This document shows positions 8,985-20,588 of a stretch of 64,000 bases of DNA, piece by piece. Position numbers and translations under genes: made by a program. Under the pieces are notes generated by a model that worked only from the letters and a program-made list of their open reading frames with translations, had not been told where the DNA came from and did not search any database. Within the stretch, counting starts at the first letter, position 1. The number at the start of each line of letters is the position of its first letter. Location: NCBI GenBank assembly GCA_036250195.1, contig JAVHZZ010000004.1, positions 166,048,369-166,112,368 on the forward strand, given 5' to 3'. Source of the DNA: Mixophyes australis (taxonomy: Eukaryota; Chordata; Amphibia; Anura; Limnodynastidae).

Positions 8985-10654
8985 GTATGAGATGATGGCT
9001 AGGAATAAAGATCCTGCACTCTACCCCTATCACCGACACCTCAATTTGATCTGGCCCTGGGCCCGGGACTATGAATATTTGGGATATGGAAGAAAACTGT
9101 CTGAATATCCTACTCACCGATGTACTGGTGAAGGCCCCCACCAAGAGAGAGAGACGAAACGTAAAAATTATACGCACTGGGTAATTGCTGCCTTTTGATG
9201 GCTGCCTGCAGTGCCATGATCAGCATCTATAAAAAGGGGTGACACAAGACAGTCCACCCACAAAACTGTCTACTGGGCTAATATGTACTGCCCATACTAG
9301 TGTTAAATACAATAACACAAAGCAGTGCCCTGGTCCCAACAACCAAACTATGTGACCAGAAGCTGGGCAACTATAAACTCCTAGCAGTAGGTGTTGTGTA
9401 CTACACTAACTCAAACCCCACAATTCACAGACAAAAATAACAGAATGCAGAAATACGGATCCCAAAAGCCTACCTTTAATGGGTACCTGATTTCTGGATC
9501 CTGTAACGGAAAACACTGCACAAGAATACAGTTAAATGCAATGCAATAAAGTACAGTGACCAACACACAATGGCCACCTATATACAATACAGTGCAATGG
9601 GGGAAAGACCAAAGCGGTCTCACAATGACAGGGTACCTCCTAACTATGCTCACAGGCTAATCCTGTACTTTACTTGGCCACAAGCTAATCCTGCAATTAA
9701 CTTGCACCACAGGATATGCCTGAAATTAACTACATGTGCCCAAAGCGAAAGAATATACATTTTATTTAAACACACCTAATTATACCGGCCTTATGTCCAC
9801 TAGTGCTGCATGGGTTTAGTGCCCGATATGTGCCACAGGCCTTGCGCCTGACCTGCCTAGCAGGGGTACAAGGAGCAAAGTATGAGTGTCATACATATCT
9901 ACTCCCTGCAAATTAACAAATTACTTCACCTCAAGAAGAGATACACAGTATGAAAAGCAGGTTACAAGAACAGAGGATTGTGGGCCACTAACAGATATTA
10001 TTTTAAACTTAATCTCATAGAAATTAAACATACTATGCCCAATCATCCATTGAAACAGCAATCAACATAGTGTAAATTACTTTCTTCTTTAGTCAATTTT
10101 TCTCAAATCATGACCTCATGTAAGTAATATCAATGTGATGGAAATGTCCTTATTTTCTTTAGCCTATATTTGACTGAGTGGGACTGGCTCTGATTCTACA
10201 CTCCAAGAATTGTAAATGACAGTCCCTTTACTCATGAAGATATTGGGATAGGAAAATACTAGAAGTAGCCAAATAAAAGGGTTAAGTATACATAAAAGCA
10301 ATGTCATCATTCAATAGACAGTTGGGTTATTAATTCATTTTCAGCAATTTCCTTTTAACACAGAACCCTCTCATTTTAATTGTCTTCATGATACCATGAA
10401 AGTTCAATGAGTGGAAATGATAGGTAATCAAAAGACTATTTTAACAAAGTAGGAGCTAGGAGAGGTTCAACCTCTGAAATCATGAAAGATCTGCAGTGGA
10501 TGAGTCACAATATTCTCTACAGCAAAATTGATCAAACTCCTCCACTTCTGAGTTTTCATACTTCTCATGATGTGTGTATTTTCTTGTCCGAACCCTATAT
10601 CTCCTTACACTGAGAGATACAGTGTGCTATTTATACTAAACTATTCCCCGTTCC
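8985..10654. other. Unassigned stretch
   Basis: No recognisable coding motif. Blocks such as CTAATCCTGTACTTTACTTGG and CTAATCCTGCAATTAACTTG (9657-9710) form an imperfect local duplication. The 9400-9950 part could be an old LTR but has no clear ends. Short frames on both strands carry no known motif. Confidence 0.35.
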
Positions 10655-10950
10655 AATATTTATTTATTATTATTTAATTATATAGAACCACCTAATTATG
10701 CCATGCTGCGCAGAGAATATTGCATAATTCCCATCCTTCCCTGTCCAATTGGTGTATATAGTCTACATTCCCTATCAGTGATAGACTATCACAGAAATAC
10801 ACCATCAAGTAGCCTAACAATATGTTTTTGGACTGTGGGAGTAAAATATAGTACCCAGAGGAAACCCACATAAACATGGTGCTCTGGTTGGAATGAAGCC
10901 ATAGCCCCAGAGCTGTCACGCAGCGGTGATAACCACTGTTTCACCATGTT
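10655..10950 (-). mobile_element. Old diverged copy of the tRNA-like SINE
   Basis: Read on the minus strand, it follows the SINE at 58259-58594: the box-A-like 5' end near 10940, then the TTTATGTGGGTTTCCTC and CCACAGTCCAAAAACATATTG blocks, and a tail near 10660 containing TATATAATTAAA. Many substitutions and a few indels separate the two, so this is an old insertion. It has no coding capacity. Confidence 0.6.
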
Positions 10951-12305
10951 TACAAAACCTGTCACCTCCCTTTTGATTTCAGGTTACTGGTAAATGAAAG
11001 TAAGCCTTAAAGCAGCTCATTGACATTAGCAGCGAGATATTTGCACTGGCAGTCTGAATTCATTGACATGAATGAATTGAGATAGGGGGACTCTATATTA
11101 AAAAGAACTTTCTGTGCTAGTGATAAACCATTAGAGGGATCAGTCAGTTGCAAGTGACTTAACTTTGTCTGAGCCAGTTGAATGAAAGCAAATATGAGCA
11201 GCCTGAAACTTAACACAGTATTAAATACATGTATTGGAAAATATTTTTACTACAGAGACCAGCCATGTGAAAGGAGCTGAGAGAAGGGAACAGGCACTTA
11301 AATATTCTTATTTTGTCTGCAGTATATAACTGTATTGCACCACGTGGAATAAGTGTTTTAAATATCAGCTTCCATAAAGACATTTCATTTCAGACCAGTG
11401 GTCAAAGTGGGCCGGTATAGGGTGATATAGTATACTGCCTTTTTCCCACTGCTTCGATTGTATGATTCTGTGTGCTGAGTGTGTCCTCCTCCCCTTGATA
11501 CTGTCTCCCTCCACTTCTTGTAAAGCCATGTACTTGTTCCTCCTATTGCTTTGCATTCTGTGAGCAGCTGAAATCCCTCCTCTCCCTGGTTGAGGCTTCT
11601 CCTTCAAGACACAGAATACAGAAGTCAAGACAAGCTCTGTCGATGTGACTTTCTCAAGGTGCTGTCTGACCAGAGTCTGGGCCATGAATTGATCACCATT
11701 GTTTCTCTACTGTGCTCCTTCTGAACCCTGGCCTTATTGCTTTTCGGCATTAATCCCTGACTGCTAGTCAGACAACCATTTCTAAAGGGAAGAATAATTG
11801 CCTTCTTACAGATACAAAAGCTTGTTAGATGTTACATTGACAGTTGGTTAGAAGTTTATTATGTTCCACGAGTGGTATAATTGAGAACCATACTCACTGC
11901 ATCCAGGAGAACAAGCTCAGCTGTTTGACACAACAATGTTGACATCCTCGACTGATGTTAACATTCTATTATGTATAACTTAAACTGCAGATCACTGCTT
12001 CTTCTGCCCCCTTGCTACAGCAGCAAATATTGATGTTCAGCAGCAGTCACTTCAAATTACTACAGAGCCCACTCCACCATTGTGGGGGGCCCACAGATGC
12101 TGGAGATTCTGTGATTTCACCAATGGCTCCTGGTTCTGTGTGTTTTCCATGCTGGAGTTGCTGCTTCTGACTACAGCATGGTAACACGCAGAGCCAGGAA
12201 CCTGTAGCTTTTGAACTCAGTCACTGCCAGGCTAAGGAGTCAATAAGAAGAAATGTTATGAACCTGGTATGGACAGGTTGGGGTATGGGTTAATGTTTTG
12301 TTAAT
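10951..12305. other. Unassigned stretch
   Basis: A minus-strand frame of 106 codons at 11365-11685 (MAQTLVRQHLEKVTSTELV at its start) is the longest. It has no motif I recognise and I do not claim it as a gene. The remainder holds only chance-length frames. Confidence 0.35.
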
Positions 12306-12615
12306 ACTAGCCCATAGTTGCCAACTTTAGAAAGTTGGCCTCCAGGAGATCCGGGGAGAGGTAGGTGTGTGGGGGCGGGGTTCGGTGAATCGTGAAATAT
12401 TAGCCCTGTCTCCTGTGACACAATGACGTAAACATGTCATTTTACCAAGACAGGGCAAAATGGCGCGATTCATGGAGGCTTCAAATTTTGCCCACTTCAC
12501 TAGGAAGTGGGCAGATGCGGGAAAATGCCCTACTCTCCTGGGAATCCAGGAGTTCTACCCTGAATTCGGGAGTCACCCGGACATTCCTGAAGAGTTGGCA
12601 AGCATGCACTAGCCC
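12306..12615. mobile_element. Small hAT MITE with ACTAGCCC target duplication
   Basis: The element runs from 12314 (ATAGTTGCCAAC) to 12607 (GTTGGCAAGCATGC), so its ends are inverted repeats. Exact 8-bp copies of ACTAGCCC flank it (12306-12313 and 12608-12615). The interior carries TGCCCACTTCACTAGGAAGT and CGGGAGTC-type blocks shared with 40564-40863 and 42624-42909, which defines a family. No transposase is present. Confidence 0.75.
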
Positions 12616-12805
12616 ACTCTCCTGAAATGTCCAGGAGACTGCTGCATTCCAAGTAGGTTTCCCAGACTCCGGGGAGAGCAGGCCATTCGCCATGACCCAC
12701 CCCTTCAGTTGCATCATTTCTCTATGCTGGGAGAGGAAAAAATGACATGATTCATGGCAAACCACCCCTCTATGCCTGTAATTGACCTCCCATCTGGGAT
12801 GTTAC
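12616..12805. repeat. Diverged partial copy related to the adjacent hAT MITE
   Basis: The sequence begins ACTCTCCTGAAATGTCCAGG and includes CCCAGACTCCGGGGAGAG and a block with CATGATTCATGGCA. These resemble the interior of the 12314-12607 element. It abuts that element's target duplication, so the complete MITE may have inserted into or beside an older copy. Confidence 0.45.
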
Positions 12806-13949
12806 TTTGGTGAAAAATAAATAGTAGGTAGGTGTAGCTTTTATGGATATCTACTTACCTTTGAGAAGGTTTCATTTTTTTCTTAAATAATTATATTGTA
12901 TATAGAATACAACATATGATGTTATATTGGAGAGTGATTGATTCCTGAGAGTAAATATTTAGAGACAATAGAAAAGTCATGAATAAAATCATCAATTATT
13001 CATCACTACAGATACTTATTGCTTATAAATTACCTGCCACTGAATTTAATTACTTTAATTTAGACAGAACATTTATGTTTCTTCCTTCTCATCCTTCTTA
13101 GCATGAAACTGAACTCACCAAAGCAAATTATGTTGTTTGAAGCAAAAAGAAGGTTGTCTATTTAAAATACTCCCTGTTTCGCGTAAAATTCTATTTGTTC
13201 CATTATCTATGTACACATATAGGTGTTGTGTTATTATGTAAATTACTACAATATCAGTAAGTGGCAGCAGAATTTCTTTGATGTCAGATCTTCTGGAATC
13301 AAGGGTATTATGGCTGCTTTCAAAGTACAGTTCATTTTCAGATTAGTATGAGCTATGATTTTGTTCCAGCACACTATGTAAAGCAGACACAATAAATGAG
13401 CGCCTCTGTGTCCACACGCAGGCCATTAATTCCTTTTACAAATTAATGCTTGCTCAAAACAAGTCATGCAGACACAGTTCTCTGTGTGTTTTAAAGACTT
13501 GCTCTGCATGTGCAATCTATCAGTGCTGTAGACACTGAGTTAGAGTAAGAATTTGAAAATTATCCAGTTCCTGAAATAATCGACCAGCTGTGTGGTTATC
13601 CTCAAACATGTCGTATAAGCAATTACTGTTCTATGGGCTATTCCTAGTTTCTGGATTACTCAGTGTATCAGTGGTTTTTGTCAACATACTTCAGCTTGAA
13701 AGACTTAATTTGCATTTTCACAGAATGCTCCCACAGAAATGTTCTAAATTCAGTTGGATTCTGAGATTAAATACAGTTCACAAACTTGAAATGATATTTC
13801 AGTTCTATGTGCTTACAAACTAACCAGTAGATATCAGTGGGGATATTCAGGAGGGGGTGGATGGGGTCATGCAGGGTTGACAACAAGGTTCTAATGTAAA
13901 AAGAGCATTCAAGGACTAAACCAATAGGTGATTATTGTAGAAGAGACTT
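12806..13949. other. Unassigned AT-rich stretch
   Basis: No open frame with recognisable motifs. The 77-codon plus-strand frame at 13590-13823 begins with a hydrophobic segment but has no other sign of being a gene. Confidence 0.35.
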
Positions 13950-14100
13950 AGGGGTACATTTACTAAAACTTCTAAAAAGGAAAAGTGGAGGTGTTGCCCA
14001 TTACAAGTAATCAGATTTTAGCTTTCTTTCCTAGTAAGTTCTAGATAAATGATAGCTAGAATTTCATTGGTTTATATGGGCAAAACTTCCACTACCTCCT
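13950..14100. mobile_element. Decayed foldback MITE (TTTACTAA family)
   Basis: The left end AGGGGTACATTTACTAAAAC, the AAAAGTGGAGGTGTTGCCC block and the central GATAGCTAGAATTTCATTGG, then its inverted counterpart, match the design of the near-perfect copy at 60751-60925. Pairing between the arms is weaker here, so this copy is older. Confidence 0.6.
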
Positions 14101-14530
14101 AGTTCCATTTCATATCAGAAATTCACTCCTGCTAGTTATCAGCAGTACTGCATCTAATCCATACTATTACTAGTTATGCTATCTAATACATTTACAAGAG
14201 TTTCAGGGACTGTATAGTTTCTTCTTGCAGTGTGCATTGTCACTTTTTTAAGCAAATAAAATTATACAATTGGGCAAAACTTTTTCAATGTAAAAAAATA
14301 TGTGCTGATAATTCATAGTGTAAGGGAATTGCTATATGTCTTCTTGTCTGTTTCTCATCTCCGCTACCTTTACATCTTTGTGTTGTTTCGTTTCCCTCCT
14401 CTCACCATTGTCCTGCACTGCAGAATTCTATGGAGATATATAGAAGAATGCCAATAATAAATGTATATATTTCACCCTTGTTTTGGCTTACTCGCTCGGA
14501 CATTTCTAGATTCATAACTGTACAGCAAAG

Positions 14531-14658
14531 CGTAAGGAAGGCAGGAGGAGAAGAATAAAAGCAGCTCTAGAATATGACACGTCTGCGTGTGGATGGTGCC
14601 ATCGTGCAGTGTGTATGTGTGTGTGCATATTTGTCTGGTAGTTGGTGATGCTATATAG
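14531..14658 (+). mobile_element. Ty3-type fragment, left part (split by hAT)
   Basis: From AAGGAAGGCAGGAGGAGAAG to CTATATAG this segment matches 20368-20495 with few differences, including AGCTCTAGAATATGACACG and TGGTGCCAT. The match resumes at 16396 on the other side of a hAT insertion. The relative at 20 kb leads directly into a Ty3/gypsy protease, so this is a fragment of the same or a sister element. Confidence 0.65.
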
Positions 14659-15169
14659 TAGGGATGAGCGGGCTTGGATATCTGAAATCCGAGCCCACCC
14701 GAACCTTGCCGATCCGAGCCGGATCCGAGACAGATCCGGGTATTCCCGCCAATTGCAAAACTGAAAGCGAGGCTCCGAGTCATAATCTCATTGTCGGATC
14801 TCGCGATACTCGGATTCTATAAATTCCCCGCTGGCCGCCACCATCTTCACTCAGGCATTGATCAGGGTAGAGGAGGTTGTGTTAGGTGGTCCTCTGCCCT
14901 GCTATATCCTGTGCTGTGCTGTGCTGTGTCCTGTTCAGTCCAGTGGTGCTGTGTCCTGTGCTCTGTCCTTCTGAGTTCAGTGGTGCTGCTGGGTCCTGTG
15001 CTGTGTCCTGTTCAGTCCTGTGGTGCTGTGTCCTGTGCTCTGTCCTTCTAAGGGCATTGTTATTTCCCCATTATTCCCAAGTTATAAAAAATTTAAAAAA
15101 AAGTTATAAAAAAATAAAAAAAAAATTATTATAAAAAAAAGAAATAAAAAAAAAATATCCAAAAACAAT

Positions 15170-15432
15170 CCTGCAGTATAAGTCCATTGGTACTGCAATA
15201 TTACAAAGTTCACTGATTCTGCAGTATAAGTCCAGTGGTACTGCAATATAACAAAGTTCACTGATTCTGCAGTATAAGTCCATTGGTACTGCAATATTAC
15301 AAAGTTCACTGATTCTGCAGTATAAGTCCAGTGGTACTGCAATATTTCAAAGTTCACTGATTCTGCAGTATAAGTCCAGTGGTACTGCAATATTACAAAA
15401 TTCACTGATTCAGCAGTATAAGTCCAGTGGTA
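15170..15432. repeat. 48-bp tandem repeat, about 5.5 units
   Basis: The unit begins CTGCAGTATAAGTCCA and contains GGTACTGCAATATTACAAAG. Units alternate CATTGG and CAGTGG and differ by few substitutions. Because 48 is divisible by three, the minus strand shows a periodic 16-residue pattern around NFVILQY; this is not a protein gene. It lies between the 5' end of the hAT element and its residual transposase. Confidence 0.9.
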
Positions 15433-15503
15433 CTCTCCTGTGCCGCATATAATTTTTAAAGGCTTTGCCGAGTGTGTGTGGCTTAGGGGTACGCTCTCTT
15501 GTG

Positions 15504-16078
15504 CTACATATAATGGAAAACAAAAATTTGGAGGATAAAGCTGCGAGAAAAAAGCTCAGTTTTCCTAAAAGACCCGCTGGCGGGGATGCTGATAACATCT
15601 GGTCCGGACTGAAGGACCTGCCAATCATTGCAGACATGTCTACTGTTGCTGCATTGGATGCTGTCACAATAGAAAAAATGGTGGAGGATTATTTTGCTGA
15701 CACCATCCAAATAGACATGTCAGACAGTCCATATTGTTACTAGCAGGAAAAAAAGGCAGTTTGTACAAACTGGCTCTATTTTACCTGAGTTGTCCCCCCT
15801 CCAGTGTGTACTCGGAAAGAGTTTTTAGTGCAGCGGGGAACCTGGTCAATGAGCGGCGAAGGAGGTTGCTTCCTCAGAACGTTGAAAAAATGATGTTCAT
15901 AAAAATGAATTATCAATTACTCAATCAAGTACAGCACTGCCCTCCAGATAGTACAAAGGGACCTGGGGTTGTGGAGTCCAGCGGGGACGAATTGATAATG
16001 TGTGAGGAGGAGGAAGTACACACTGTAGAGAGAGAGGAATCAGAGGTTGAGGATGAGGACGACATCTTGCCTCAGTAG
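15504..16078 (+). pseudogene. hAT transposase C-terminal (dimerisation) domain fragment
   Basis: The first frame (in frame from the ATG at 15513 to 15743) includes IEKMVEDYFADTIQ. The second (to 16078) includes PPSSVYSERVFSAAGNLVN, RRRRLLPQNVEKMMFIKMN and an acidic tail. SERVFSAAG and the following NxxxRRxxLxPxNVExxxFxKxN are the hallmark of the hAT dimerisation domain. The two frames overlap by about ten bases and differ by a frameshift just before the domain. The BED finger and DDE catalytic core are missing, so no active transposase can come from this copy. Confidence 0.85.
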
Positions 16079-16395
16079 AGCCTGTTTTGGACTAAAAACA
16101 ATATTGTGAGGTGTGAGGTGTTCAGAATAGACTGGGAATTAGTGGAAATGATTGTTATTGAATGTTATTGAGGTTAATAATAGCGTAGGAGTGAAAATAA
16201 ACCCAAAAACTTGATTTTAACCCTTTTTATGTTTTTTTCAAAATAAATCCGAATCCAAAACCTTTAAATCCGAACCAAAACCTTTCGTCAGGTGTTTTGC
16301 GAAACAAATCCAAACCCAAAACCTCAAGGAAATCCGAATCCAAAACACAAAACACGAGACACCAAAAGTGGCCGGTGCACATCCCTACTATATAG

Positions 16396-16475
16396 ACAAG
16401 GGGGTTTCAAGTTGCCCAACACCCCATCAAGCCTAGCTCTCGAAACACAATTCAAAATAACATTTGTCTCGGTGC
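16396..16475 (+). mobile_element. Ty3-type fragment, right part
   Basis: ACAAGGGGGTTTCAAGTTGC through CTAGCTCTCGAAACACAA matches 20490-20560, continuing the homology interrupted at 14658. It stops at about 16475, just where the 20-kb relative enters its protease. Afterwards the sequences are unrelated, so this copy is truncated or deleted. Confidence 0.65.
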
Positions 16476-17133
16476 AGCCCATACACAAGCAGCGCACATG
16501 GCTTTTCCCCTTCTGTTCCAGCCCAGCCTGAATCTACAGGCACCTGTGACCTGCTGGGTAGGTCAGAAAATCTCTGCCTGTTGGTGGAGCATTCTAGGTT
16601 GCCCGATACAATAGAAGGTCTCCTGGATGCTGTGAGTCCCTTGGACTCAATGAGAGTGAGGTACATGGCAGGAGGGGTGCATCTCAGTGGCCTTATTAGA
16701 AGTTTAAAAATCCAGAAGCCGTGTTATCACTGGAAGCTGTCAGCAGGTATTACACAATTGTTACTATGTGCTGCCTTTCTCTACATTCACAAGTAGCCTA
16801 AGTTTGATTAAATAAATAGTGGATCCTTTACACGCTGACTGGATGCTCTTCAGCCTACCGACTACTATGTAATAAATTAGATCCTGGCTGTTACAAGAGC
16901 CTTTTAGACATGTGAATGGAGGAGGGATTTATCTCAGTATAGTATAGTCATTCTACAATCTTATCTGTATCAAAACACACAAAGATGCTCAGTACCATTA
17001 TCCTATCTCATCCTATTGTCTGTGGGCCTGGGTTTTTTCTAACCTTCGCCATCAGCAAGTGATTGCTCTGATGTGTAATTGCAGTGGAGAAGAGCAATAG
17101 AACATATGCTGGTGACATATGTCTTTACATAAA
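16476..17133. other. Unassigned stretch
   Basis: Overlapping frames on both strands (for example 16464-16796, plus) without recognisable motifs. No repeat arms found. Confidence 0.35.
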
Positions 17134-17554
17134 TACAGTAAAAAATAGAGAGTGCTAAATCCTTACTATGGATCTGCATAACAACATTTATTAAATTATG
17201 AATACAAAAATGATTCTTATATTAGACTGTTCAGAGTATCAAATATTCTATTGAATATGAGTGGAGTACATATAACTGAATAACAAAATCAGAAAGTTCA
17301 TATGAGAAGGAAAAAACACAATTTTATATGGAGAAAGGAATCCAATTGAAGACAAAATCCATAATAATAATTAATAATAATTTGGAACAATGTCCCTATC
17401 TTGGTTACCCTGACTTATAAAACCTGTATTTGAGTCACCCTAATATAGGGGCTATGGTTACATTGTGAGATTTTATTATACATGTTTTAATAAATGTTGT
17501 TATACTGATTTATGGTCAAAATTTAGTGTTCTCTATTTTTTACTTTTTACTGTA
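17134..17554. mobile_element. Foldback MITE with TA target duplication (Tc1/mariner-like)
   Basis: The element spans 17136-17552. The left arm starts CAGTAAAAAATAGAGAGTGC and the right arm is its inverted counterpart. Both arms include AACAACATTTATTAAA and extend about 65 bp with indels. The dinucleotide TA flanks both ends. CAGT ends and a TA duplication fit Tc1/mariner-type MITEs. No coding sequence is present. Confidence 0.65.
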
Positions 17555-17639
17555 CTTACAATCGTAGGAGTAATAATAATTTAAGGAAGCTGCTTTTAGC
17601 ATATACATCTTTTGGTAAAAGGCAGTGTTTGTGTCCTAG

Positions 17640-18660
17640 TGCCCGATTTTGTTTGTTGTATTGTCTACATAAATAGCTTGCGAGAGGAGTGTGCTGGACA
17701 ACAGGTGTATTATATACACATAGTAACCAGTGATGAGCTTTTATAGATTACTATAAAACAGATATATAACACTGCAATTAAATGATAAAAGTATATAGAT
17801 AATAGATATGAGACAGATACCTATTAGATATGAGAAAAGTAAATATATAGGAGTAGATAGCAGATAAGTGGCAGGTAACCACTTGTCTCAGACCTGGGGA
17901 GGAGGATATATAAAGGCACATCTGAAGTGAGAAAACATACCTCTGATGAAACCGCCCAGTTTGTAGGCGGAGAAACGCCTAGCTTGGATACACCCACCAT
18001 AGCGGTCTTCCGTGTATACACGAGGTTTACAGTCCGTACTTCACCGCTTTTTTACACAACTTTTTTGCATGCTGCAAAGGAGTGATTACATCTCATTGGA
18101 ACCACCTATTTACCATCAGAGATTCAAGAGCACTGGACACGAGAGAGTACCAAGGGCATTGCAGTTCCAGTAAGGTATCATATTGAGTACATGTGGATGT
18201 GTGTATGCATTCAGTTGCACAATATGTGCGAGGAGCAAGATAGCTCCACCGGTTGGACCTCCCATTCCACAGCAGGCTCTCTCATTATATCCTCATCCTC
18301 TGGATGAACAGCTCCCATATCTAGGATATTTGGAGATACTCTACACCATTCCAATGAGAGATGCTGGGAGATATTCCATACTTTTCCCAATAAGAGACTG
18401 TTCGTTCATTGCCGCATAGTGGTTTCAACATATGTTTGTATCCACGGAACAATATACTTGCTTATAGTAGGTTTGTGTAACTATAGGTGATATAGTATCT
18501 AGCTTGTTCCACAGATATTCTCATATATTTTATACATGTTTATTGCCGTCAATATTTTTATATGTTTTAATAAATTGCATTGATTTTTATACATCAGCGC
18601 TGCCATTCCTATCTGTATTTTAGGTAAGCACTTGGGGCTGTTTCTTGATGCCCAGTACCC
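17640..18660 (+). mobile_element. Second candidate Penelope-like terminal repeat
   Basis: A TATA-like GATATATAAAGG at 17905-17915 lies about 30 nt upstream of a hammerhead-like motif (17938-17986). The stretch continues through AT-rich sequence to AATAAATTGCATTGATTTTT and CAGCGCTGCC near 18560-18604. The same order occurs at 7260-8090. The sequences are not closely similar outside the motif, so they are different families or old copies. No reverse transcriptase is present. Confidence 0.35.
17938..17986 (+). ncRNA. Hammerhead-ribozyme-like motif with intact core boxes
   Basis: The CTGATGA box is at 17943-17949. A 5-bp stem CCGCC (17952-17956) / GGCGG (17966-17970) closes a nine-base loop, and GAAA is at 17972-17975. 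The following sequence, CGCCTA, differs by one base from the self-complementary CGCGT-type helix III seen at 7447. Extra A residues flank stem II, and stem I pairing is poor. The core boxes are as expected for a hammerhead, but whether it cleaves is doubtful. Confidence 0.4.
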
Positions 18661-19912
18661 CCCTTTTCCTCCTTCTATCCCAGGTTCAAGCATTTGAAAA
18701 CCCCCTTTAGAAAGCCTGCATTTGCCCCTGCTATGTAAATAAGTCATAATAAATTAATCATTTCTTCTTGCAGAATTAATTTTGACAACTGCATATGTGT
18801 ATTGTATTATACTATATACAAATGTTATAGTGTTCAATAATTGTTTTATTTTGTGTTGATTTAGAACCCAAGTAACCCAGATGAAGGTAATTAATTACTC
18901 TGTAATGTAGTCATATGTGTATTTACTCAATGAAATCATTTTGTCATTAACTTGCAGCACTGCCTATTTTGCAGTTAGCATACCTCACAATTCAAAAACT
19001 GTACTTCAGAGATCTAAGGAAGTATTAGAGTCGGTATTTAAAGTATTCAAAGGCAATCTGTAACATTGTCACGAAAAAAGTGATTATTCTCCCCTTAGAG
19101 CATAAGTCATTCACTGCATGTAAGTGCCATGAAAAATCTCAAAAGTTTAAAGGGCTCTCAAGAGACCAAATAGATATCAAGAGCAAGATACTTTATGACC
19201 TCCCAACAAAAGAGTCATGCTGTGTCAGGGTTATTTTTATATTATTTATATTGTAGCCAGTGAATGAGCCTTGCGGTTTTACTACCCAGTTATTAAGAGG
19301 ACAGGATAGTTCAAATGGCTCATATTTCTCTTGTAGGTTATATTTTCTAATATAATAATACAGTATTTCGAAAAACAGGAATATGGATGTGGCTGGTTTA
19401 CACACCATCATGTATTTTGTGAAACACACCATCATGTATTTTGTGAAACAAATTCATTAATCTCATACATCTGTAAAAAGGGAACTGTTTAGATCAAATA
19501 TGCTTATATTTTCTTCTTTATCTATGCACTGTTTCCGATGCAGTGTACTTAAAAAACACACTGGAGGTAAATTGTGGAGTAAAAAGCGGTTGTTCTTTAG
19601 TACAAATACAGCTTTTGCTCCTCAATTTTGCAATTGTACTTATACGTTTGTTGCAGCACACACGCTTAAAGAGCAGCAATTTACACAGATAGTGGTAAGG
19701 AATTGTTGGGATTGAAGGTGTTCCTAATGCAGTACGGAGTATGTGTGCCTCATTTTATGGAGCAGTGGAGAAACAAGATTTCCTTTTGTGGAGCAAAATT
19801 ATTGTGGAATAATAAAGTAGTTGAAAGGGCATATTTTCAGGGGAGTTCATTGCCACGCACAAAACACCCCCTCTGCAAAAGGACTACTGGAGATGGCAGA
19901 GATAGAGTTTCA
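18661..19912. other. Unassigned AT-rich stretch with a small duplication
   Basis: A perfect 24-25-bp direct repeat (ACACCATCATGTATTTTGTG core) is present at about 19399-19448. No coding pattern is seen. Short frames in both directions are chance-length. Confidence 0.4.
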
Positions 19913-19913
19913 T

Positions 19914-19960
<47 letters not shown>

Positions 19961-19961
19961 T
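19912..19961. repeat. (GATA)n microsatellite
   Basis: About twelve GATA units in a row, uninterrupted. Confidence 0.97.
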
Positions 19962-20367
19962 AAAATAAATACAACCAATATCCTCAAGCAGAGGCAATAC
20001 TAGACAACCTGTGATTGATTCCACTATAATAGGAAGAATACAAGTTTGGGTTCTCTCTGCTATAGTAAAAATCAGGGTGGTCAGTGCAGGGGTTGGTGCT
20101 TCTACAGAAGGTTCCCACAAAAACAGACATACCACCCATCCTAGGACTAATACCTGGACTGTGCATGCCTGGAAAATTAACTACAATGCGACTACTGGAG
20201 TGGCAGCTATGTCACCCCAGTTGCCCTAGCATATTAGTATATAGTATAAGAGTTAAAAAATAAATAAATAATGTCAATGTTAAAAAAAACAATTTAATTG
20301 AATAAAAGAAAAACATAAACCCTTGTTCATAACTATTACATTTTTAAAAAAATATATTTTTTAATAC

Positions 20368-20588
20368 TTAAGGAAGGCAGGAGGAGAAGAAAAAAAGCAG
20401 CTCTAGAATATGACACGTCTTCGTGTTGATGGTGCCATTGTGCAGTGTGTATGTGTGTGTGCATATTTGTCTAGTAGTTGGTGATACTATATTGACAAGG
20501 GGCTTTCAAGTTGCCCAACACCCCATAAATCCTAGCTCTCGAAACACAAATCAAAATTAAAATTGATACTGGTGCCCAATGCAATGCC
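20368..20588 (+). mobile_element. Ty3/gypsy 5' internal sequence (upstream of protease)
   Basis: From AAGGAAGGCAGGAGGAGAAG the segment matches the split copy at 14531-14658 plus 16396-16475 and continues into the protease at 20560. No gag is seen upstream: both copies begin at the same position, which may be a shared truncation point. Confidence 0.55.

Larger units (their letters stand above)
14651..16395 (+). mobile_element. hAT element with CTATATAG target duplication
   Basis: The element spans 14659-16387 (1729 bp). It begins TAGGGATGAGCGG and ends with the reverse complement of TAGGGATGTGCACCGG, so the terminal repeats match for about 11 bp. Perfect 8-bp duplications CTATATAG lie at 14651-14658 and 16388-16395. 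The Ty3-type sequence at 20368-20570 gives an empty-site comparison. Inside are two GC-rich repeats of about 73 bp (14900-15055), five 48-bp repeats and only the C-terminal part of a transposase, so it is an internally deleted derivative. Confidence 0.88.

Noticed and set aside
11365..11685. 106-codon minus-strand frame
   Set aside because: No motif, repeat context or neighbouring exon signal; length is within chance expectation for 64 kb.
14791..15134. Cysteine- and serine-rich frames on the plus strand
   Set aside because: They are translations of a GC-rich repeat of about 73 bp in the 5' part of the hAT element.
15082..15405. 107-codon minus-strand frame with a 16-residue periodicity
   Set aside because: It is the 48-bp tandem repeat translated; there is no independent sign of coding.
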